Below, piece by piece: positions 46,044 through 48,886 of a stretch of DNA of 48,886 nt. The position numbers were made by a program, and so were the translations under genes. Positions within the stretch are counted from its first letter, which is position 1, and the number at the start of each line of letters is the position of its first letter. The DNA comes from Chloroflexota bacterium (GTDB lineage Bacteria > Chloroflexota > Limnocylindria > Limnocylindrales > CSP1-4): the NCBI GenBank assembly GCA_016781485.1, contig JADDQH010000013.1, positions 1-48,886 on the forward strand. The letters run 5' to 3'. A model generated the notes under the pieces. The model searched no databases and had not been told where the DNA came from. It worked only from the letters and a program-made list of their open reading frames with translations.

Positions 46044-46364
46044 TCACGTGGAGTCGTCGACCGCCTTGAGGAGTTCAAGAGCCGTCTCGAAGTAGCTGCG
46101 GCCGGGTCCCTCGAGGGAGGGAAGCGCCCGGGTGAGACTGGTGAGTACGTGTCTAAGCATCGTCTGATCGTCGGGGTCGAGCTCCTGTCGAGTGCAATAA
46201 TCGTGGAGGATCGTCGCCACGTCTCCATCCGCCAGCGCCAAGTCAACTCCCTCCACCTCCGCGTCCTCGGATCCCGGGGGATACTGCGCGCTCGGATAGG
46301 GCATGGCCAACCACTCCTGCCATCGCTGGCAGATGTCCTCGCTGCTCCACCGCATTCCGCCCAC
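46044..46364 (-). CDS. Hypothetical acidic protein (immunity-like size and composition)
   Basis: MGGMRWSSEDICQRWQEWLAMPYPSAQYPPGSEDAEVEGVDLALADGDVATILHDYCTRQELDPDDQTMLRHVLTSLTRALPSLEGPGRSYFETALELLKAVDD. Confidence 0.6.
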   Translation of the reverse strand: MGGMRWSSEDICQRWQEWLAMPYPSAQYPPGSEDAEVEGVDLALADGDVATILHDYCTRQELDPDDQTMLRHVLTSLTRALPSLEGPGRSYFETALELLKAVDDST

Positions 46365-46847
46365 CTTAGCGGTCCAAAGACTCAGTTCCCCAGGTACTCA
46401 GTGCGTTGGTTCCGACTCCAACTAAGGACCTTCGGCACACGCAGTCGCCGCGCACGGACGCCAGCGGCACACGGCGGTTCTCGCGGACATGGCGTGAGGT
46501 CCCGCACATACGCTTCACCCCGGGTTGGATAGAACGCATGTCCTGCCACTCCCGCGAAACCCGGGCTGGACCCTGAAGTTCGGGCCGAAGAGGAGTTCTC
46601 CGCCCTTCCACCTCGCGAGCGATGTGGCCGCGCGCCTTCGTCCGCTCGACTGCCGGTACCCGCACCACGCGTCCCGCCGCCGCCACCACGTCCGACGTTC
46701 CGGCCGCATCAGCAGCGTGAGTGCACCGTTCCGTCAAGGTCTGCTTTGGGCAATCGCGCTGTTACCGCGTACGCCCAGCCCGTGCGCCCCGACACGCGGC
46801 ACGCCCACCGCGCCGCGGAGGGCCGACCCAGTCGCCGGCAGGCAGAC

Positions 46848-47105
46848 CTAAAGGGTGAAGCGGGGCGAGTACCTCATCCGGATCGCGGAGTGCTTCCGGA
46901 CCACGGTGTACTTCAGCGCCTCCCGGACCGCCTCGTCGCCCACGGCGCGGAAGTCGTCGCTGTTGTCGCCCGCGGGGCCGACGATGACCGCGACCTTCGG
47001 TTCGGCGTCGTCCCGGTCCGCGTCGCCGCGCTCGTGGGCCGCGACGCCGGGCGGCGCGAACGCGGTGACGAGGAGCGCCAGGGTCGTGAAGGCGAGCGGG
47101 GACAC
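46848..47105 (-). pseudogene. Probable truncated secreted protein
   Basis: MSPLAFTTLALLVTAFAPPGVAA signal peptide, then DAEPKVAVIVGPAGDNSDDFRAVGDEAVREALKYTVV and abrupt end. Confidence 0.4.
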
Positions 47106-47111
47106 CTGATG

Positions 47112-47576
47112 TTAGATAAGACTCCTAGGCGGATACGCATCCAAGAGTCCGCTGACTTGTCGCTCCAGCGATCGGACGGCATCCACTCCCACTATCAGTT
47201 CCAGTTCCCACGCGTTCTCCGCACTCCGCCCGCCGCTTACTCGATCTGGGGTTTTTCCAACTGCACTGACCACGACCCGGAACTCATCCACGCTGCGACG
47301 CGCGACGGCGACCTCGAGCCATGGCTCGAGCGAGGCATAGGTTGCGGACAAGGAGGCGCCACTCAGCATCCGTACAAGTTCACGCTGGAAGCTGTTGAAT
47401 TCCGCCGATCGCAGCGAGGCAGAAGTTTCGAAGACAACGGCGGCGTTCTGTGCGATCGTAATTCGCGCCAGAAGCCAGTCTGCGTCGTGCCCAAATGCGC
47501 CGGGATGCTCCCTGCCAAAGATCACAACGGTCAGTTTGCCGCTCGAATTCCCGATTTCGATAGACACCGGACTCAC
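47112..47576 (-). CDS. Hypothetical protein, WapI-type immunity-like
   Basis: DADWLLARITIAQNAAVVFETSASLRSAEFNSFQRELVRMLSGASLSATYASLEPWLEVAVARR...NAWELELIVGVDAVRSLERQVSGLLDAYP; pattern resembles WapI-family immunity proteins. Confidence 0.5.
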   Translation of the reverse strand: MSPVSIEIGNSSGKLTVVIFGREHPGAFGHDADWLLARITIAQNAAVVFETSASLRSAEFNSFQRELVRMLSGASLSATYASLEPWLEVAVARRSVDEFRVVVSAVGKTPDRVSGGRSAENAWELELIVGVDAVRSLERQVSGLLDAYPPRSLI

Positions 47577-47624
47577 GGCTCACCATTCACGCTTCGGCAT
47601 ACGCGGGAGTTGCGTCTCGCCCGT

Positions 47625-47654
47625 GTGGCCGCATAACTCGTGGCCGCATAACTC
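47625..47654. repeat. 15-bp tandem duplication (gtggccgcataactc)x2
   Basis: Exact copies at 47625-47639 and 47640-47654. Confidence 0.95.
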
Positions 47655-47793
47655 GGGTTCTAACGACCACAGCCGAAGCCGCAGAGTATCCGGACCGAGC
47701 TCGCCGAGGAGATCGCCGAGGCGCACGGGCAAATCGTAGACGCGCACGGCTGCGCCGCATAACGGCGCCTGGAGCGGCGTCAGACCGGGAACT

Positions 47794-47819
47794 TGGTCGG
47801 GGCGAGAGGGTTTGAACCG
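47794..47819 (-). other. tRNA 3'-end-like fragment (tRNA-Pro-like acceptor and T-loop)
   Basis: Reverse complement CGGTTCAAACCCTCTCGCCCCGACCA; same CGCCCCGACCA end as 44091; the 5' side of the T-stem does not pair fully. Confidence 0.5.
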
Positions 47820-47866
47820 CCACTCCCAGGCCTCGGGTCGTCGTTCCAGCCGAGATCGCCGCCGGG

Positions 47867-48415
47867 TTACGCGGGGTCGCCTGACGCCGAGCGGTCGTCG
47901 GCCGCGGTAAGCTGGCGGCGCTCTGTGCGCGCTACGTCACGGACGAACAGATCCCGGCTCGAGCCGGCTGCGAAACCGGGAGCTGGCCCGACGCATCGGA
48001 ATCCAAGCCGTTCGTAGAGACGGCGAGCCGCCGCTCCTTCCGTGACGTCGGCACTGAAGGTTACGACCGCCACTGGCCCCGGTCCCGCCCTAGCCAAGAC
48101 GTATTCGACCAAGGACACGCCGACACCCATCCCGCGCCACCGTGGAGCGACGGCGAGCCACCCGATCTGCCGGCGTCCCGGACTCCACGTCACTGCACCC
48201 ATCAGTGGAGTACCGGGTGGACCATCGTCCTCGCGGACGACGAACGCGGTCGTCCTTTCGATGTTCCTGAGTAAGAAGCGGGCAAACGACGGGTCCGTCG
48301 ACATCGGCTCCCCGAAGAGAGCTTCCACCTCTGCGGACAACGCCAACCAGGCCGCTGCATCTTCGGGCACTGCTACGACAGGTCCCACCTCTGGCTCCTC
48401 AGATGCCTCGGGCAT
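47867..48415 (-). CDS. GNAT family N-acetyltransferase
   Basis: IGWLAVAPRWRGMGVGVSLVEYVLARA (acetyl-CoA loop) and AARRLYERLGFRCVGPAP. Confidence 0.88.
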   Translation of the reverse strand: MPEASEEPEVGPVVAVPEDAAAWLALSAEVEALFGEPMSTDPSFARFLLRNIERTTAFVVREDDGPPGTPLMGAVTWSPGRRQIGWLAVAPRWRGMGVGVSLVEYVLARAGPGPVAVVTFSADVTEGAAARRLYERLGFRCVGPAPGFAAGSSRDLFVRDVARTERRQLTAADDRSASGDPA

Positions 48416-48840
48416 TGGCGATTAGAGGTTCGGCCCACGACATCGGTATCGTTAGCGCTGAGATGCGGAAGTTAGTTGCCGCGGCGTACGCGGCCTTGAT
48501 CATTACGCTCATCGTCGTTGACCAAACCACCGGACTAGAGGGCGTGTTGCCGGGGTTGCTCATAGACGTCGTCAGGAGCAATGCCCCAGTTCTCGCGGCT
48601 GCGGTGATATGGCTGTGGGAGGAGGAGGTTCCTCTATCATTCGTCCTTGCGTCCTTCTTGCCGGCGTCGGCCGCATCAATGCTGGGTTACTTCATCCTAC
48701 CCAGCCCTCTGCGAGAACTGACGATCGCGATAGCCACGATCTTCCTTGCATCGCTTACCGTCTCGGAGCGAGCAGTGGTCCTCTGGATTCGATGCTTCCC
48801 GCGTTCGGTACAGCAACGGTGGTACAGCAACGGTGGATGA
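48403..48840 (+). CDS. Hypothetical multi-TM protein
   Basis: KLVAAAYAALIITLIVVDQTTGLEGVLPGLLIDVVRSNAPVLAAAVIWLWEEEVPLSFVLASFLPASAASMLGYFIL; hydrophobic segments; start site uncertain. Confidence 0.6.
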   Translation: MPRALAIRGSAHDIGIVSAEMRKLVAAAYAALIITLIVVDQTTGLEGVLPGLLIDVVRSNAPVLAAAVIWLWEEEVPLSFVLASFLPASAASMLGYFILPSPLRELTIAIATIFLASLTVSERAVVLWIRCFPRSVQQRWYSNGG

Positions 48841-48886
48841 GCCGACCGTCAGGTCGAGTGGCGTTTGTTGATCGCGGTGAAGGTTA

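Noticed and set aside
47620-47770. Integron attC-like sites (gcataac / gttctaac)
   Set aside because: Core sequences do not satisfy RYYYAAC...GTRRRRY pairing, no R''/L'' symmetry, and neighbouring genes alternate in orientation; no integrase visible.
47793-48017. 74-aa ORF starting MVGARGFEPPLPG
   Set aside because: Translation of a tRNA 3'-end-like sequence plus antisense of the GNAT gene.
1-48886. CRISPR arrays, rRNA genes, transposases or integrases
   Set aside because: No regularly spaced repeats, no rRNA-like sequence and no recognisable transposase or integrase motifs were found by eye; remote ones could be missed without a profile search.

Overview
GC-rich (Chloroflexi- or actinobacterial-like; taxonomy inferred only from gene style) chromosomal window, read by hand. 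Positions 1-43.5 kb are mostly ordinary housekeeping and metabolic genes: an ABC peptide-binding protein, SpoIID, a PHA synthesis operon (phaE-phaC-phasin-like-hydrolase-SDR-phaB), a two-component system, glutaredoxin/CcdA/TlpA, nrdR-dcd, EtfBA plus acyl-CoA dehydrogenase plus Fe-S oxidoreductase, moaC/mogA/moeA, an S2P-CBS protease, a PLP decarboxylase and an MMPL transporter. From about 43.8 kb to the right edge the content becomes accessory: tRNA 3'-end fragments, a decayed RHS gene, immunity-like orphans and truncated genes. The most striking item is an in-frame intein of about 343 aa inside dCTP deaminase (dcd). It has a LAGLIDADG endonuclease and the W/C/T signature of class 3 inteins, with Ala at position 1. 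It sits just before the catalytic SSLGR motif, and dcd overlaps the nrdR stop codon. Other notable items are a 22-bp direct repeat of the 3' end of an intact tRNA-Arg(CCU) flanking a 1.25-kb MBL-hydrolase islet, and a 44-nt tRNA-Pro(GGG) 3' half at the start of the right-hand accessory region. No database search was possible, so product names come from recognised motifs.
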